Below are positions 1-11,309 of a stretch of 35,898 bases of DNA, piece by piece; the first letter of the stretch is position 1; each line of letters opens with the position of its first letter. Origin of the DNA: Clostridiaceae bacterium (lineage in GTDB: Bacteria; Cyanobacteriota; Vampirovibrionia; Gastranaerophilales; Gastranaerophilaceae); NCBI GenBank assembly GCA_022641775.1, contig JALCDS010000016.1, positions 1 through 35,898 of the forward strand, in the 5' to 3' direction. Both the position numbers and the translations under genes were made by a program. The notes under the pieces are model-generated. The model made no database searches and was not told where the DNA came from. It saw only the letters and a list, made by a program, of their open reading frames with translations.

Positions 1-6
1 TGGCTT

Positions 7-636
7 ATGACAGGTAAAAAAGAAAAATCAATGGAAGAAGAATTGAACGAGGATAAAGCGGCAGAACAAGCTGCAGTTGAAGCTAAAGAAGTTGAAAAGA
101 AAGCTAAGGCTTCTGAAAAACGCTGGTACATCGTTCATACATATTCAGGATACGAAAACAAGGTTAAAGTAAATCTTGAAAAACGTATCGAATATATGAA
201 TATGGGAGACAAGATTTTCAGAATAGAAGTTCCTCAAAAAACCGTTACCCAAATCAAAGGCGGAAAGAAACAGGAAAAAGAAGAAAAGATTTTCCCTGGA
301 TACGTTTTAGTTGAAATGATTATGGATGAGGACAGCTGGTATGTTGTAAGACATACATCAGGTGTTACAAAATTTGTTGGGTCTGCTAAAAAGCCTATTC
401 CGGCTCGTGACAGCGAAATCAAAAAGATTATTAACCGTTCAAGCTCTCAAACTCAGAAAATTGAACTTGACGTTAAAGTTGGAGATAAAGTTAGAATTAC
501 ATCAGGACCATTCGCAGACTTTATTGCAGATATTATTGAAGTTTATCCTGATAAAGCAAAACTTCGTGCAAACGTTTCAATCTTCGGTCGTGAAACTCCG
601 GTTGAATTGGAATATAAGCAAATTAACAAGATATAG
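7..636 (+). CDS. nusG: Transcription termination/antitermination factor NusG
   Basis: NusG binds RNA polymerase and tunes pausing, Rho-dependent termination and transcription-translation coupling. The NGN domain begins at about residue 39 with the family signature RWYIVHTYSGYE and continues through PGYVLVEM and VRHTSGVTKFVG. The KOW domain follows near the C-terminus (VGDKVRITSGPFADF). The length of 209 aa is normal plus a charged, Lys/Glu-rich N-terminal tail of about 38 residues. The start is not certain: the first ATG is at 7, and another in-frame ATG at 31 is equally possible because neither has a strong Shine-Dalgarno sequence. The gene lies 104 bp before rplK. This is the usual secE-nusG-rplK-rplA order, and secE would lie just off the left edge. 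Recognition of the family is secure. Confidence 0.97.
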   Translation: MTGKKEKSMEEELNEDKAAEQAAVEAKEVEKKAKASEKRWYIVHTYSGYENKVKVNLEKRIEYMNMGDKIFRIEVPQKTVTQIKGGKKQEKEEKIFPGYVLVEMIMDEDSWYVVRHTSGVTKFVGSAKKPIPARDSEIKKIINRSSSQTQKIELDVKVGDKVRITSGPFADFIADIIEVYPDKAKLRANVSIFGRETPVELEYKQINKI

Positions 637-740
637 TGAACTGTTTCGTCTTCACTTAAAAACTGACGAAAAAGAAATACAAAGAAAAACTGTGGAAGGA
701 TTTTAAATTTAAAACCGTTATTACCACAAAGGAGAAAAAA

Positions 741-1172
741 ATGGCAAAAAAAGTAGTAGGAAAAATCAAGCTTCAAATTGAAGCAGGTAAAGCAAATCCG
801 TCACCTCCAGTAGGTCCGGCATTGGGTCAACATGGTGTTAACATCATGGATTTCTGTAAGCAATTTAATGCTAAGACTCAAGATAAAGCAGGTTATATTA
901 TCCCTGTAATTATTGATGTATATGAAGACAGAAGTTTTTCATTCGTCATCAAATCACCTCCAGCACCTGTATTAATTAAAAAAGCCTTAAATATTCCAAA
1001 GGGCTCTGGTGTTCCAAACAAAGATAAAGTAGGTGAAATCACACGTGCTCAATTAGAAGAAATCGCAAAAACAAAAATGGACGATTTAAACGCAACAACT
1101 CTAGAATCAGCTGTAAAAATGATTAAAGGTTCTTGCAGAGCAATGGGCGTAACCGTTAAGGAAGAAAATTAG
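741..1172 (+). CDS. rplK: 50S ribosomal protein L11
   Basis: L11 binds 23S rRNA in the GTPase-associated centre at the base of the L7/L12 stalk. The 143-aa sequence has the full family length. It has the N-terminal domain with the Pro-rich stretch [19 protein letters not shown] and the C-terminal RNA-binding domain ending in [11 protein letters not shown]. The start is supported by a strong ribosome binding site, AAAGGAG, ending 7 bases before the ATG. It is followed by rplA in the same transcription unit. Confidence 0.98.
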   Translation: MAKKVVGKIKLQIEAGKANPSPPVGPALGQHGVNIMDFCKQFNAKTQDKAGYIIPVIIDVYEDRSFSFVIKSPPAPVLIKKALNIPKGSGVPNKDKVGEITRAQLEEIAKTKMDDLNATTLESAVKMIKGSCRAMGVTVKEEN

Positions 1173-1223
1173 CAAATGGAAGGGTAATTTTTACCCGCTA
1201 ACACCATGAAAGGAAATAATAAA

Positions 1224-1952
1224 ATGACAAAATTAACTAAAAAACAACAAAAAGTTCAACAGATTATGGAAGGGTTTGAACAACCTGCAACAGCTGTTGA
1301 TGCTATAAAGAAACTTCAAGAAGTTGGAAAAGAAGTTTCTAAATTCAATGAAACAGTTGAATGTCACTTGAAGTTAGGCGTTGATGTTCGTCAAGCTGAC
1401 CAACAAATCAGATCAACAGTTGTATTACCGGCAGGTCTTGGTAAAACTGTTAGAGTTTGTGTAATTGCAAAAGGTGCTAAAGCAACCGAAGCTAAAGAAG
1501 CAGGAGCTGATGAAGCTGGTGCTGAAGATGTTATCGATAAGATTTCTGGCGGCTGGTTTGAGTTTGATACATTAATTGCTACACCTGATTGTATGGGTAT
1601 GCTTGGTAAATTAGGTCGTGTTTTAGGACCTAAAGGATTGATGCCAAACCCTAAGACTGGAACTGTTACAATGGATGTAACTAAAGCAGTTAAAGATGCT
1701 AAAGCCGGTAAAGTTGAATTCAGAGCTGACAAACAAGGTATGATTCACTGTCCTATCGGGAAAATTCAATTTGAAGAAAACGATTTGATTAAGAATTATG
1801 CAACTCTTGCAGAAGCAATTTTGAAAGCTAAACCAGCATCAGCAAAGGGAACTTATGTAAAATCAATTTACTTATCAACTACTATGGGTCCTGGAATTAA
1901 ACTTGATCCAAAAGTTTTTGCAGCTGAAGTAAAAGATTTAGTTTTAGCATAA
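1224..1952 (+). CDS. rplA: 50S ribosomal protein L1
   Basis: L1 forms the mobile L1 stalk of the large subunit and in many bacteria represses its own rplK-rplA mRNA. The 242-aa protein shows the family signature [21 protein letters not shown] at about residues 125-145 and the ending [12 protein letters not shown] chose the ATG at 1224 over the in-frame ATG at 1206 because AAAGGAA (1210-1216) overlaps the codons after 1206 and is correctly spaced for 1224. In most bacteria rplJ and rplL follow. Here a terminator follows at once and the next gene (rpoC2) converges on it. Confidence 0.97.
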   Translation: MTKLTKKQQKVQQIMEGFEQPATAVDAIKKLQEVGKEVSKFNETVECHLKLGVDVRQADQQIRSTVVLPAGLGKTVRVCVIAKGAKATEAKEAGADEAGAEDVIDKISGGWFEFDTLIATPDCMGMLGKLGRVLGPKGLMPNPKTGTVTMDVTKAVKDAKAGKVEFRADKQGMIHCPIGKIQFEENDLIKNYATLAEAILKAKPASAKGTYVKSIYLSTTMGPGIKLDPKVFAAEVKDLVLA

Positions 1953-1966
1953 GTTATAACGAATAT

Positions 1967-2003
1967 AAAAAAAAGACTTGAGGTAATTCTCAAGTCTTTT
2001 TTT
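1967..2003 (+). terminator. Rho-independent terminator of nusG-rplK-rplA
   Basis: A perfect 9-bp stem AGACTTGAG / CTCAAGTCT (1974-1982 with 1989-1997) with a 6-nt loop is flanked by an A-run upstream and a run of seven T downstream. It starts about 15 nt after the rplA stop codon. Confidence 0.93.
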
Positions 2004-2030
2004 GTATTTAAAATATATTTATATAGATAC

Positions 2031-2067
2031 AAAAGAGGTGAAACGTTATTAACGTCTCACCTCTTTT
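2031..2067 (-). terminator. Rho-independent terminator of rpoB-rpoC1-rpoC2
   Basis: An inverted repeat AAAAGAGGTGA / TCACCTCTTTT (2031-2041 with 2057-2067) has an inner stem ACGTT/AACGT. Read on the - strand it ends in a short T-run. It sits about 27 nt after the rpoC2 stop codon. The symmetric A/T flanks mean it could also work as back-up for the + strand. Confidence 0.88.
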
Positions 2068-2093
2068 GATTTTATGATTATCAATTCAGCGTT

Positions 2094-5000
2094 CTACTGA
2101 ATTTTGTCATCTCCATCTTCAGGATTCATGAATTCAGGAGTACCAAACATACCTTCAATTTCTTCCAAAATTGCAGATGGTTTTCTAGCTTGGTTTCTTT
2201 GTGCAACAGCACGTTTTCTTTCTTCACGGTCTTTTTCTTCATTCGCATTTGTCAAATGATGGAAACCAGTACCGGCAGGAATCAAACGACCGATAATTAC
2301 GTTTTCTTTCAAGCCACGTAACATATCTTTCTTACCGTCAACTGCTGCTTCTGTCAAGATTCTTGTTGTTTCTTGGAATGAAGCTGCTGAAATAAATGAT
2401 TCAGTATTCAAAGATGCTTTTGTAATACCTAACAACATATATTCACAAGTTGCAGGAGTTTTTCCGGCATCTTCAGCCTCTTTGTTTTCTTTCTCAAATA
2501 TTTGCATTTCAATTAATTCACCAGGTAACAATTTTGTATCACCTGCGTCAACAATCTTAACTTTCTTAGTCATTTGACGAACGATAATTTCAACGTGTTT
2601 ATCCGCAATTTCAACACCCTGTGAACGATATACTCTCTGTACTTCGTCTACTAAGTATTGCTGAGCGGCTTCAGGTCCGCAGAGTCTCATAATATCATGA
2701 GGATTTAACGGTCCGCTTGTTAACGGTTGACCTTTTTCAACATGCTGTTTGTTATGAACAATAATATTTGAATCAATAGCATATTTGATTTCAGTTCTTC
2801 CATTATCGTTTACGATATACAATCTTGGCAAATCTTCATCTGTTACAATTTCTGCAACACCTTCTTCTTCTGCCAATATTGCTGAATCTTTAGGTTTTCT
2901 ACCTTCAAGAAGTTCTTCTACTCTCGGAAGACCTTGAACGATATCACCTGTTTTCTGTCTTTCAAATACCAATGTAGCTATAATATCACCACGTAGTACA
3001 AGCGCTCCGGAATCAACCTGCAACATTGTACCTGGGCTAATCAAGTATGGTCTGCCACTTCTAATAACAACTTCGCCTTTATTAACTGCAATAACCATTC
3101 CTGAAACTGTTGATTTATCACCTTTTTCAGATACAACCGTATCAAGTTTTACAAAATCACCTTTCTTTACACAAGCTTTTGATGAAATTTTGATATTAAC
3201 TTCGTTTGATTCATTGGTTAATAATAATCTTCTTGAATCTTCACGTTTTGAATTGATTGAAGCTGTACCATCGTTAATTGCCAAAACCTGAGTCTTTGCA
3301 ACCGGTGTTTTTGGAGCAATTACTTCGCCATCTTTTACCAGCAATTCAGTTTGAAGTGAAGACATCAATTTTGAATTACCTTCCATTTCACGACGAACAA
3401 TCAAGTTTTCAAGAACAACTATTCTTAAACTCTTCTTATCATCAAGTTCTACCATACCTTTAAGGTGTGATAAGTAACCTTGCATTTGAAGAACCAAACT
3501 TGTTCTTGTAATTGTTGCACCATCTAAGTTTCTTACTCTGGCACCGTCTTTGTATTGAAGTTGTGTAACAGGAACAATGTTAATCAATTCATCAGTTGTA
3601 TTAAATTGAATTGAAACATCCTTTTGTTTTACCTTCAATATTTGAACCGGTCTTACCAAAATTTGAATTGGTTGGTTAGAAATTGAATCTTCATCAATAG
3701 ACAAAGAGGAATCCATTTCTTCATCCAAATCATCAATATCGATATCATCCATTGAAGAATCCATAATTGTAACAATAGAAGTATCTTTTGCTTTTATACC
3801 TTCTGCAATTACAGTACCTTTCTTAACAACTTCACCTTCGTCAACTTTCAATTCTGAAACATTGGCAAGAGTATGAATTTCTCCAGGTCTTACGGTAATT
3901 TCATGGATAACGTCATTATATTCTTTGAATTCAACAATACCATCAATGTGACAATACAAATCTTTTACGATTTCTGTACCGGCACTAACTTTGGCACCAT
4001 TTTCAACCATTTTTAATGAACTGTCTTTATTTACCTGATAGATTTCTTCAGGAATAAACACAACTGAACCAGGTTTTGTAATAATTTGGTTTTCATCAAC
4101 TTCAACGTCAACGTATCTTATTTCACCTGAAGATGTTACTGCACATTCATCATCAATAAGTTCAGCAATAATCATACCGTTTTCAACCGTTGTATCAACA
4201 GGAGCTTTTACGATATATTTTTCACCGGTCTTATCAACTGTCCAGATTTGTTCTTTCTTAGTTTGTTCAAATGAAGCATTTTCCGGTTGTAAAGATGCAA
4301 TAACAATTGTCAATTCTTTACCTTGAACAATCTTCTTAATCTTTTTACCTTCAAATTTAACATCTTCTATAACTAAATCGTCACCGAAACGAACTTCGCC
4401 GCCGTGTTCAGAAATAGTCAATGTTTCAGCAAGTTTTTCACCAGCAGTAATTTTTTGTTCATCTTTTACAAGAACTTTTGAACCGCCAGGAAGGTTGTAA
4501 ACATCTCCGCCAAGAACCCAAATAACACCTTGTTTATTTGTTGTTCTTGAAATGTTACCTTGTCTGTCCTTCTTTTCATCAGCAACGAAATCTTGATAGA
4601 AAACTTCACCACTTAAGTCAGAAGTAATATCTTTTGTAGCTTTTTCTGTCAAACGAGAACCGTCACCACTTGATACCGGTTCATATTCAGCAAGTTTGAA
4701 GCCTTTTTCTACTTTCATTCCGTTTGTAAAGAATACTTTTGATCCTGCAGGAATATGATACTTATCGTTTTTCTTAGCTGTTTTAACCTCAATATCAGTT
4801 TCATAGTTTGCAATTTGAACAACATCACCGTGACGAGTTCTGATTTCTCTTGTTTTAACTGAAGATACAACTTCACCGGCATTCTTAGCTTCAACGGTCT
4901 TCATTGCACCAGAACCTTTAAATACACCACCTGTGTGGAATGTTCTCATTGTTAACTGTGTTCCTGGTTCACCGATTGACTGAGCTGCGATAATACCGAT

Positions 5001-5963
5001 TGCTTCTCCGATATCAACAAGTTTTTGAGTTGTCATTGCCCAACCATAACATTTTTGACAGATACCGTATTCAAGTCCACAAGTTAAACCAGAACGAACT
5101 TTCAATTCTTGAGGATTAAGATGTGAAATTCTTTTAACGTCTAATCTGTCCATTGTTGTTCCTGATTTTACAAGAACTTTTCCGTCAGTATCTACGATAT
5201 CTTGAGCAACAGTTCTGCCCAAAAGTCTGTCAATCAACGGAACAATAATTGTATCACCATCTTTGATAGGTTTCATATTGATATATTTATCAGTATGACA
5301 ATCATCAGCACGAATAATAACGTCTTGAGCAACATCAACCAATCTTCTTGTTAAATAACCTGAATCGGCTGTTTTTAACGCTGTATCTACAAGACCTTTT
5401 CTTGCACCATATGATGAAATGATATATTCTGTAACGGATAGACCTTCTTTAAAGTTTGATTTAATAGGCAAGTCAATGATTTGACCTTGCGCATCAGCCA
5501 TCAAACCACGCATACCAACTAACTGTGATACCTGTGATAAGTTACCTCTGGCTCCGGAGAACGCCATCATATAAACCGGATTTAATCTGTCAAAGTTTTT
5601 TACAACCTCTTCGGTTAATTTTGAAGTCGTTTCAGACCAAGTATCGATAACCTTTGTATATCTTTCTACTTCTGTAATTTCACCTTTCAAATAACGGTGA
5701 GTAGATTTTTCGATTTCAGTTTCTGCTTCTGTTAAAAGATTCTTTTTAACACTTGGAACTTGTAAGTCGGCAATTGAAATTGTTGTCCCTGATTTAGTTG
5801 CATATTTGTAACCAAGGTTTTTCAAGCTGTTTGCAAGTTCTGCAGTTTTAGCTCCGCCGTATTCCAAATACATTTGAGACAACAATTGGTTTAAGCCTTT
5901 TTTGTCCATCTGCTTGTTAATGAAATCGACGGTTTTCTTTGTGTTTGTATAAGTTGTTTCCAT
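2094..5963 (-). CDS. rpoC2: DNA-directed RNA polymerase subunit beta'' (RpoC2), C-terminal part of the split beta-prime
   Basis: RpoC2 supplies the C-terminal part of the beta-prime pincer, including the bridge-helix/trigger-loop region and jaw. Near residue 100-180 are the secondary-channel motifs ([20 protein letters not shown]). Zinc-type cysteines occur at about residue 221 (DDCHTD) and 295-305 ([11 protein letters not shown]). The trigger loop starts at about 330-345 ([21 protein letters not shown]) and resumes only at about 1005 ([19 protein letters not shown]). The roughly 650 residues between correspond to the large SI3 insertion known in cyanobacterial RpoC2. Within it, about residues 731-757 form a very acidic Asp/Ser-rich stretch. 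The length of 1289 aa fits cyanobacterial RpoC2. The gene lies 57 bp after rpoC1 in the rpoB operon. Confidence 0.97.
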   Translation of the reverse strand: METTYTNTKKTVDFINKQMDKKGLNQLLSQMYLEYGGAKTAELANSLKNLGYKYATKSGTTISIADLQVPSVKKNLLTEAETEIEKSTHRYLKGEITEVERYTKVIDTWSETTSKLTEEVVKNFDRLNPVYMMAFSGARGNLSQVSQLVGMRGLMADAQGQIIDLPIKSNFKEGLSVTEYIISSYGARKGLVDTALKTADSGYLTRRLVDVAQDVIIRADDCHTDKYINMKPIKDGDTIIVPLIDRLLGRTVAQDIVDTDGKVLVKSGTTMDRLDVKRISHLNPQELKVRSGLTCGLEYGICQKCYGWAMTTQKLVDIGEAIGIIAAQSIGEPGTQLTMRTFHTGGVFKGSGAMKTVEAKNAGEVVSSVKTREIRTRHGDVVQIANYETDIEVKTAKKNDKYHIPAGSKVFFTNGMKVEKGFKLAEYEPVSSGDGSRLTEKATKDITSDLSGEVFYQDFVADEKKDRQGNISRTTNKQGVIWVLGGDVYNLPGGSKVLVKDEQKITAGEKLAETLTISEHGGEVRFGDDLVIEDVKFEGKKIKKIVQGKELTIVIASLQPENASFEQTKKEQIWTVDKTGEKYIVKAPVDTTVENGMIIAELIDDECAVTSSGEIRYVDVEVDENQIITKPGSVVFIPEEIYQVNKDSSLKMVENGAKVSAGTEIVKDLYCHIDGIVEFKEYNDVIHEITVRPGEIHTLANVSELKVDEGEVVKKGTVIAEGIKAKDTSIVTIMDSSMDDIDIDDLDEEMDSSLSIDEDSISNQPIQILVRPVQILKVKQKDVSIQFNTTDELINIVPVTQLQYKDGARVRNLDGATITRTSLVLQMQGYLSHLKGMVELDDKKSLRIVVLENLIVRREMEGNSKLMSSLQTELLVKDGEVIAPKTPVAKTQVLAINDGTASINSKREDSRRLLLTNESNEVNIKISSKACVKKGDFVKLDTVVSEKGDKSTVSGMVIAVNKGEVVIRSGRPYLISPGTMLQVDSGALVLRGDIIATLVFERQKTGDIVQGLPRVEELLEGRKPKDSAILAEEEGVAEIVTDEDLPRLYIVNDNGRTEIKYAIDSNIIVHNKQHVEKGQPLTSGPLNPHDIMRLCGPEAAQQYLVDEVQRVYRSQGVEIADKHVEIIVRQMTKKVKIVDAGDTKLLPGELIEMQIFEKENKEAEDAGKTPATCEYMLLGITKASLNTESFISAASFQETTRILTEAAVDGKKDMLRGLKENVIIGRLIPAGTGFHHLTNANEEKDREERKRAVAQRNQARKPSAILEEIEGMFGTPEFMNPEDGDDKIQ

Positions 5964-6020
5964 TTTATATTTCCCTTTAGTAATTATTTTTACTACATTA
6001 TTTTAAGTAAGTGCCGAGTT

Positions 6021-7730
6021 TTATACTAATGCACTTCTTACTGCTTCGTTGAAAATAATTCTTCCTGCAGTTGTTTCTATTCTTTCACCTTTTTCATCTC
6101 TAACAACAATCTTGTCGTGAAGAGTGATTACGCCTACTTCCAATGCTGAAATAGCATCTTCAAAGTTGTAGAAGTAACCTTTTACAGGCATTTCAGGATC
6201 TTTGATAATTGTTAAGTAATACATACCCAAGACCATATCCTGTGTTGGTGTAATAATAGGTTTTCCTGTTGCAGGAGCCAAAATGTTGTTTGTTGATAAC
6301 ATCAACATTCTTGCTTCTGTTTGAGCTTCAATTGACAATGGAACGTGAACAGCCATCTGGTCACCATCGAAGTCGGCGTTGAACGCTGTACATGCGAGTG
6401 GGTGAAGTTGGATTGCACGACCTTCTACCAATTTCGGTTCAAATGCTTGAATACCTAGTCTGTGTAAGGTTGGAGCACGGTTTAACATTACAGGATGCCC
6501 TTCGATTACCTCTTCCAAGATATCCCATACAATAGGTTCGCTTCTTTCAATACGTTTCTTTGCAGATTTTATGTTTTGAACATATCCTCTTTCAATCAAC
6601 TTGTTAACAACGAACGGCTTGAACAATTCGATTGCCATTTCTTTTGGCAAACCGCATTGATTCAATTTCAATTGCGGACCTACAACGATAACTGAACGAC
6701 CTGAGTAGTCAACACGTTTACCAAGTAAGTTTTGACGGAAACGACCTTGTTTACCTTCAATAATATTTGATAAAGATTTCAACGCTCTGTTGTTTGGTCC
6801 TACAACTGTACGACCACGACGACCGTTATCAATCAAAGCATCGACTGCTTCTTGTAACATTCTTTTTTCGTTTCTAACGATAATTTCAGGAGCTCCCATT
6901 TCCAAAAGTCTTTGTAAACGGTTGTTTCTGTTAATTACACGTCTGTACAAATCATTCAAATCAGATGTAGCGAATCTGCCACCATCCAATTGAACCATTG
7001 GTCTCAAATCCGGAGGTGTTACAGGAAGTACATCCATAATCATCCATGTCGGATCTGTTTCACTTGAAATTAAGCTATCTAATAATCTTAATCTCTTAAT
7101 TAATTTTGATTTTCTTTGAACTGAAGTAACGTTACCTGCAAGTTCTCCTCTGATTTCTTCAGCGAGTCCTTTTACATCAACTTCTGATAACAATTCTTTT
7201 ATAGCTTCTGCACCGATACCAACTTTTAATGTTGAATCTTCGTTTTCAGCCATATAATCTTCGTATTCTTCTTCAGCTAACAATTGTAATTTTTTGAACG
7301 GACTTTCGCCACCATCTAAAACTACATAGTTGTTAAAGTAAATTACTTGTTCAAGATCTTTTAAAGTCATGTCTAAAAGTAAACCCAAGTATGATGGGAT
7401 ACCTTTCAAGAACCAAATGTGTGATACAGGGGCAGCAAGTTTGATGTGTCCCATTCTTTGACGTCTTACTTTTGAATCTGTAACTTCAACGCCGCATCGT
7501 TCACAAATGATACCTTTATGTCTTACTCTCTTATACTTACCGCAATAACATTCCCAGTCTTTTGTCGGTCCAAAAATTCTTTCACAGAACAGACCGTCAC
7601 GTTCAGGTTTCAATGTACGGTAGTTGATTGTTTCCGGCTTAGTAACTTCACCGTAGGACCATTTCAAAATCCTTTCAGGTGACGCAATACTAATTCGTAT
7701 ATAGTCAAAATAATCTATGCTTGTTGACAT
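6021..7730 (-). CDS. rpoC1: DNA-directed RNA polymerase subunit gamma (RpoC1), N-terminal part of the split beta-prime
   Basis: RpoC1 carries the catalytic centre. The Mg-binding motif [16 protein letters not shown] is at about residues 450-465. The N-terminal zinc ribbon ([13 protein letters not shown]...CERCG) is at about 58-80, and the promoter-clamp motif [19 protein letters not shown] is around 330-350. The protein ends at about 569 aa, shortly after the [25 protein letters not shown] motif. This matches the natural split in cyanobacteria rather than a truncation, since rpoC2 begins with the expected next segment. It is a little shorter than typical cyanobacterial RpoC1. The start has a good ribosome binding site (AAAGGAG) on the - strand. 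Confidence 0.97.
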   Translation of the reverse strand: MSTSIDYFDYIRISIASPERILKWSYGEVTKPETINYRTLKPERDGLFCERIFGPTKDWECYCGKYKRVRHKGIICERCGVEVTDSKVRRQRMGHIKLAAPVSHIWFLKGIPSYLGLLLDMTLKDLEQVIYFNNYVVLDGGESPFKKLQLLAEEEYEDYMAENEDSTLKVGIGAEAIKELLSEVDVKGLAEEIRGELAGNVTSVQRKSKLIKRLRLLDSLISSETDPTWMIMDVLPVTPPDLRPMVQLDGGRFATSDLNDLYRRVINRNNRLQRLLEMGAPEIIVRNEKRMLQEAVDALIDNGRRGRTVVGPNNRALKSLSNIIEGKQGRFRQNLLGKRVDYSGRSVIVVGPQLKLNQCGLPKEMAIELFKPFVVNKLIERGYVQNIKSAKKRIERSEPIVWDILEEVIEGHPVMLNRAPTLHRLGIQAFEPKLVEGRAIQLHPLACTAFNADFDGDQMAVHVPLSIEAQTEARMLMLSTNNILAPATGKPIITPTQDMVLGMYYLTIIKDPEMPVKGYFYNFEDAISALEVGVITLHDKIVVRDEKGERIETTAGRIIFNEAVRSALV

Positions 7731-7793
7731 TTTTTGTATTTCTCCTTTTGTTTTTTATTTTGTTAGTTCCTTTAACTTAAGGAAAGGAGCATG

Positions 7794-7814
7794 GCGGCGA
7801 GATAAACTCGCCGC
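7794..7814 (-). other. GC-rich hairpin in the rpoB-rpoC1 intergenic spacer
   Basis: A perfect 8-bp inverted repeat GCGGCGAG / CTCGCCGC (7794-7801 and 7807-7814) with a 5-nt ATAAA loop starts about 8 nt after the rpoB stop codon. There is no T-run after it, so it is not a standard terminator. A second small hairpin, TTCCTT/AAGGAA, follows toward rpoC1. The GC-rich stem stands out in AT-rich DNA. An mRNA processing, stabilising or attenuating role is inferred only. Confidence 0.6.
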
Positions 7815-7821
7815 GTCTTGC

Positions 7822-10800
7822 TTAATTGTCTCCGAAAGTTGTTGGTGTTTCAAAGAAATTGATATTAAGAAGTTCAGAATCAATGTCTGATAATGTTCTT
7901 CTTGGAGCTGATTTTCTGATATCATCCATATCAGTCATCAAATCAACTTCTTCTCCGCCCTTCTTAGCAACAGTAATATCTAAGCCGATTGATTGTAATT
8001 CACGAACCAATACCTTGAATGATTCCGGAATACCCGGTCTTGGAATATTGTCACCTTTAACTATAGCTTCATAAGCTCTGTTACGACCGTTGACATCATC
8101 AGATTTAATCGTAAGCATTTCTTGAAGGACATAAGCTGCACCATATGCTTCCAATGCCCAAACTTCCATTTCTCCGAATCTCTGACCACCGAATTGTGCT
8201 TTACCACCTAACGGCTGTTGAGTTACTAATGAATAAGGACCTGTACTTCTTGCGTGAATCTTATCATCAACAAGGTGAACAAGTTTCAAGATATAACTTA
8301 AACCTACAGCAACAGGTTCATCAAACGGTTCACCTGTTCTACCATCAATAAGTCTTACCTTACCATCTTCTGTTACCCAATCACAACCTGATTCTTTAAT
8401 ACCTTTCAAAAGCTCAGCTTTTGTAGCTATTTCAGATTGGTTTTCGCCGTATCTTTCATCAAATGATGGAGCTTCATAATGTTTTCCTGTCAAATATGCA
8501 GCCAAGCCTAATAACAATTCATAAGTCTGACCTACGTTCATACGGGAAGGAACACCTAGTGGATTCAATACAACATCAAGTGGAGTTCCGTCAGGCAAGA
8601 ACGGCATATCTTCTTTCGGCAATATACGAGAAACAATACCCTTGTTTCCGTGACGTCCTGAAAGTTTATCACCAACTGAAACCTTACGTTTTTGAGCTAT
8701 ATAAACTCTAATTACCGTATTTGCTCCAGGTGGCAATTCATCACCTTTTTCTCTATCAAATACCTTAACATCGACTACTCTTCCGCCTTCGCCGTGAGGC
8801 ACTCTCAATGAGTTATCTTTAACGTCTCTTGCTTTTTCAGCAAAGATTGCTCTTAATAATTTTTCTTCCGGTGGGTGTTCAGATTCACCTTTCGGTGTAA
8901 CTTTACCTACCAAAATATCGTCTGCATAAACTCTGGCACCGATTCTAACAATTCCTCGTTCATCTAAGTGACGTAAAGCTTCTTCTGAAACGTTAGGGAT
9001 TTCTCTTGTTATTTCTTCAGGTCCGAGTTTTGTTTGACGTGCATCAATTTCTAATTTTTCGATGTGAACTGATGTAAATATATCATCATGAACGCAACGT
9101 TCTGAAATCAAAATCGCATCTTCATAGTTATAACCTTCCCAAGGCATATATGCTAAAAGAACGTTTTTACCAAGTGAAAGCTCACCACCGCATGTGGAAG
9201 CTCCATCAGCTATAACGTCTCCAGCTTTAACCTTGTCGCCTTCTTTTACGATAGGCTTTTGGTTAATACAAGTATCTTGGTTAGAACGAACATATTTCAT
9301 TAATGTATATAAGTGAGGTTTATTTTGTTTATCTCTAATAATAATTTCTTCACCTACAACACGTTCAACAGTTCCGTCACAATCAGCTGTTATTACCATA
9401 CCTGAATCTTTTGCTACACGGCCTTCCATACCTGTTCCAACTACCGGTCTGTTGGTAATCAAAAGAGGTACTGACTGACGTTGCATGTTTGATCCCATAA
9501 GTGCACGGTTAGCATCATCATGTTCAATGAACGGAATCAATGATGTCGCAACTGAGATGATTTGGATAGGTGAAACACCTACAAAGTCAACCTTTGAAGC
9601 TTCGCCCATTGTAAATTCAGAACGGTATCTGATAGGAACGTATTCTTCTCTGAATGAACCATCCTTGTTCAACTTAACGTCTGCCGGTGCACAACGGAAA
9701 TTTTCGTCTTCATCGGCTGTCATATAAACAACTTCGTCTGTAACCCTTCCATCTTTTACAACAAAGAACGGAGATTCTACAAATCCGTAGTCATTAACTT
9801 TGGCGTGAGTTGCAAGTGAACCAATCAAACCTGCGTTCGGGCCTTCTGGAGTTTCAATAGGGCAAATTCTGCCATAGTGAGATGGGTGAATATCACGAAC
9901 AGCAAATCCTGCTCTTTCTCTCATCAAACCACCAGGTCCTAAAGCTGAAATACGACGTTTGTGTGTCAATTCAGCAAGTGGGTTAATTTGGTCCATGAAC
10001 TGTGATAATTGTGAACTTCCGAAGAATTCTTTCAACGCAGCAACCAATGGCTTTGTATTCAACAAGTTCAACGGTGTAAGTGTTTCAGAATCTTGAAGTG
10101 TCATTCTTTCTTTTACGATTCTTTCAATACGTGCTAAACCAACTCTAAATTGGTTTTGCAACAATTCACCAACTGAACGAATTCTTCTGTTACCCAAGTG
10201 GTCAATATCATCAACTGAACCTTCATCGTATGTTAAATTGATTAAGTATTCAATTGAAGCAACGATATCTTGAACTGTTAATGTTCTTTGGTTCTTAGGA
10301 ATGTTCAAATTCAATTTTTTATTTAATTTATAACGACCTACACGACCTATATCGTATTTCTTTTCATCAAAGAAACGAGATTCCAATATAGAACGTCCGC
10401 CTGCAGCTGATGCAGGATCGCCAGGTCTCAATTTTTTATAAACTTCAATCAAAGCATCATCTGTTGTATCAGCTGTATCCTTGTCCAAAGTTCTCTTCAA
10501 GAATTCAAAGTGAGTAAACAATGATTCCATTTCGGAAACTGTTATACCCATAGCTTTCAACAATGTTGTTGCCAAGATTTTTCTGTTTTTATCTATCTTA
10601 ACGTATATTAAATCGTTAGAATCTGTTTCAATCTTCAACCATGCTCCACGGTTAGGAATCATAGTTGCGTTGTATAAACGTTTGCCGGCAGGAGATATTT
10701 CACGTTTGAAATATACCCCAGGAGAACGAACGATTTGAGAAACGATAACACGTTCTGCGCCGTTTACAATGAATGTACCTTTGTCAGTCATTGTCGGAAT

Positions 10801-11139
10801 ATCGCCGATATATACTTCCTGTTCCTTGATTTCACCGGAATCACGGTTTACTAAACGAACCATTACACGTAATTGTTTTGCATAAGTTGCGTCATGGATT
10901 CTAGCTTCTTCGATAGTGTATTTTGCATTATCGAATGTGTAATTTGGTAAAAAGTGTAATTCTAATCTTCCTGTATAGTCTTTAATAGGAGAAAAAGAAA
11001 GTAATTCTTCCTTCAAACCCTCTTTTAAAAACCATTCAAAAGAATTTTTTTGCACTTCAATTAAATCGGGTAAATCATCCAAACGAGTACGTGGAATACC
11101 CATTGGTGTTACTCTTTTTTCAAATTTTGTGTCAGACAT
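7822..11139 (-). CDS. rpoB: DNA-directed RNA polymerase subunit beta
   Basis: RpoB is the second large catalytic subunit. The 1105-aa length is that of the compact cyanobacterial type. Recognisable elements in order are: the N-terminal lobes ([16 protein letters not shown]); the rifampicin-pocket region ([31 protein letters not shown]); the catalytic-face motifs ([35 protein letters not shown]); and the C-terminal clamp motif ([33 protein letters not shown]). The start is fixed by the ribosome binding site AGAGGTG 6 nt before the ATG. It heads rpoB-rpoC1-rpoC2. Immediately upstream, instead of rplJ-rplL, lies a structured leader and a promoter. Confidence 0.98.
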   Translation of the reverse strand: MSDTKFEKRVTPMGIPRTRLDDLPDLIEVQKNSFEWFLKEGLKEELLSFSPIKDYTGRLELHFLPNYTFDNAKYTIEEARIHDATYAKQLRVMVRLVNRDSGEIKEQEVYIGDIPTMTDKGTFIVNGAERVIVSQIVRSPGVYFKREISPAGKRLYNATMIPNRGAWLKIETDSNDLIYVKIDKNRKILATTLLKAMGITVSEMESLFTHFEFLKRTLDKDTADTTDDALIEVYKKLRPGDPASAAGGRSILESRFFDEKKYDIGRVGRYKLNKKLNLNIPKNQRTLTVQDIVASIEYLINLTYDEGSVDDIDHLGNRRIRSVGELLQNQFRVGLARIERIVKERMTLQDSETLTPLNLLNTKPLVAALKEFFGSSQLSQFMDQINPLAELTHKRRISALGPGGLMRERAGFAVRDIHPSHYGRICPIETPEGPNAGLIGSLATHAKVNDYGFVESPFFVVKDGRVTDEVVYMTADEDENFRCAPADVKLNKDGSFREEYVPIRYRSEFTMGEASKVDFVGVSPIQIISVATSLIPFIEHDDANRALMGSNMQRQSVPLLITNRPVVGTGMEGRVAKDSGMVITADCDGTVERVVGEEIIIRDKQNKPHLYTLMKYVRSNQDTCINQKPIVKEGDKVKAGDVIADGASTCGGELSLGKNVLLAYMPWEGYNYEDAILISERCVHDDIFTSVHIEKLEIDARQTKLGPEEITREIPNVSEEALRHLDERGIVRIGARVYADDILVGKVTPKGESEHPPEEKLLRAIFAEKARDVKDNSLRVPHGEGGRVVDVKVFDREKGDELPPGANTVIRVYIAQKRKVSVGDKLSGRHGNKGIVSRILPKEDMPFLPDGTPLDVVLNPLGVPSRMNVGQTYELLLGLAAYLTGKHYEAPSFDERYGENQSEIATKAELLKGIKESGCDWVTEDGKVRLIDGRTGEPFDEPVAVGLSYILKLVHLVDDKIHARSTGPYSLVTQQPLGGKAQFGGQRFGEMEVWALEAYGAAYVLQEMLTIKSDDVNGRNRAYEAIVKGDNIPRPGIPESFKVLVRELQSIGLDITVAKKGGEEVDLMTDMDDIRKSAPRRTLSDIDSELLNINFFETPTTFGDN

Positions 11140-11160
11140 TAATTCACCTCTATCTAAAAT

Positions 11161-11298
11161 GGTGTACTACAATAAATTTAAAATTGCGCTACCGCAATGG
11201 AAATCTAACTTAAGGCTGTAAACCTTTCATTCGACTGATGTTCAGCCAAACAAACTTTTATATTTACTCAGGTTTCCTGCATTTGGGCACAGTACACC
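11161..11298 (-). promoter_or_regulatory. Structured 5' leader RNA of rpoB
   Basis: On the - strand the leader is closed by a perfect 8-bp long-range pairing GGTGTACT (11298-11291) with AGTACACC (11168-11161). Inside are a CAGG-AAA-CCTG hairpin, a GGCTG...CAGCC stem and a perfect 6-bp hairpin ATTGCG-GTAG-CGCAAT (11198-11183). AAACC in the first hairpin can also pair with GGTTT before the CAGCC arm, which would allow alternative folds. The 3' arm of the closing helix ends 21 nt before the rpoB start, close to its ribosome binding site. The predicted transcription start (about 11303) is just ahead of the 5' arm, so promoter and fold agree. I cannot match it to a known riboswitch or ribosomal-protein leader by eye. 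Confidence 0.65.
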
Positions 11299-11309
11299 CG
11301 ACTTTAATT

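Noticed and set aside
362-706. 114-codon frame on + overlapping nusG
   Set aside because: A shadow of nusG in another frame, without a start signal or recognisable motif.
6021-7730. rpoC1 as a truncated or frameshifted rpoC
   Set aside because: Both halves are intact, each with its own ribosome binding site, and the break point is the natural cyanobacterial one.
11161-11298. Assignment of the rpoB leader to the L10 leader family or a known riboswitch
   Set aside because: I could not find the conserved core of any of these by eye. A search against Rfam would decide.
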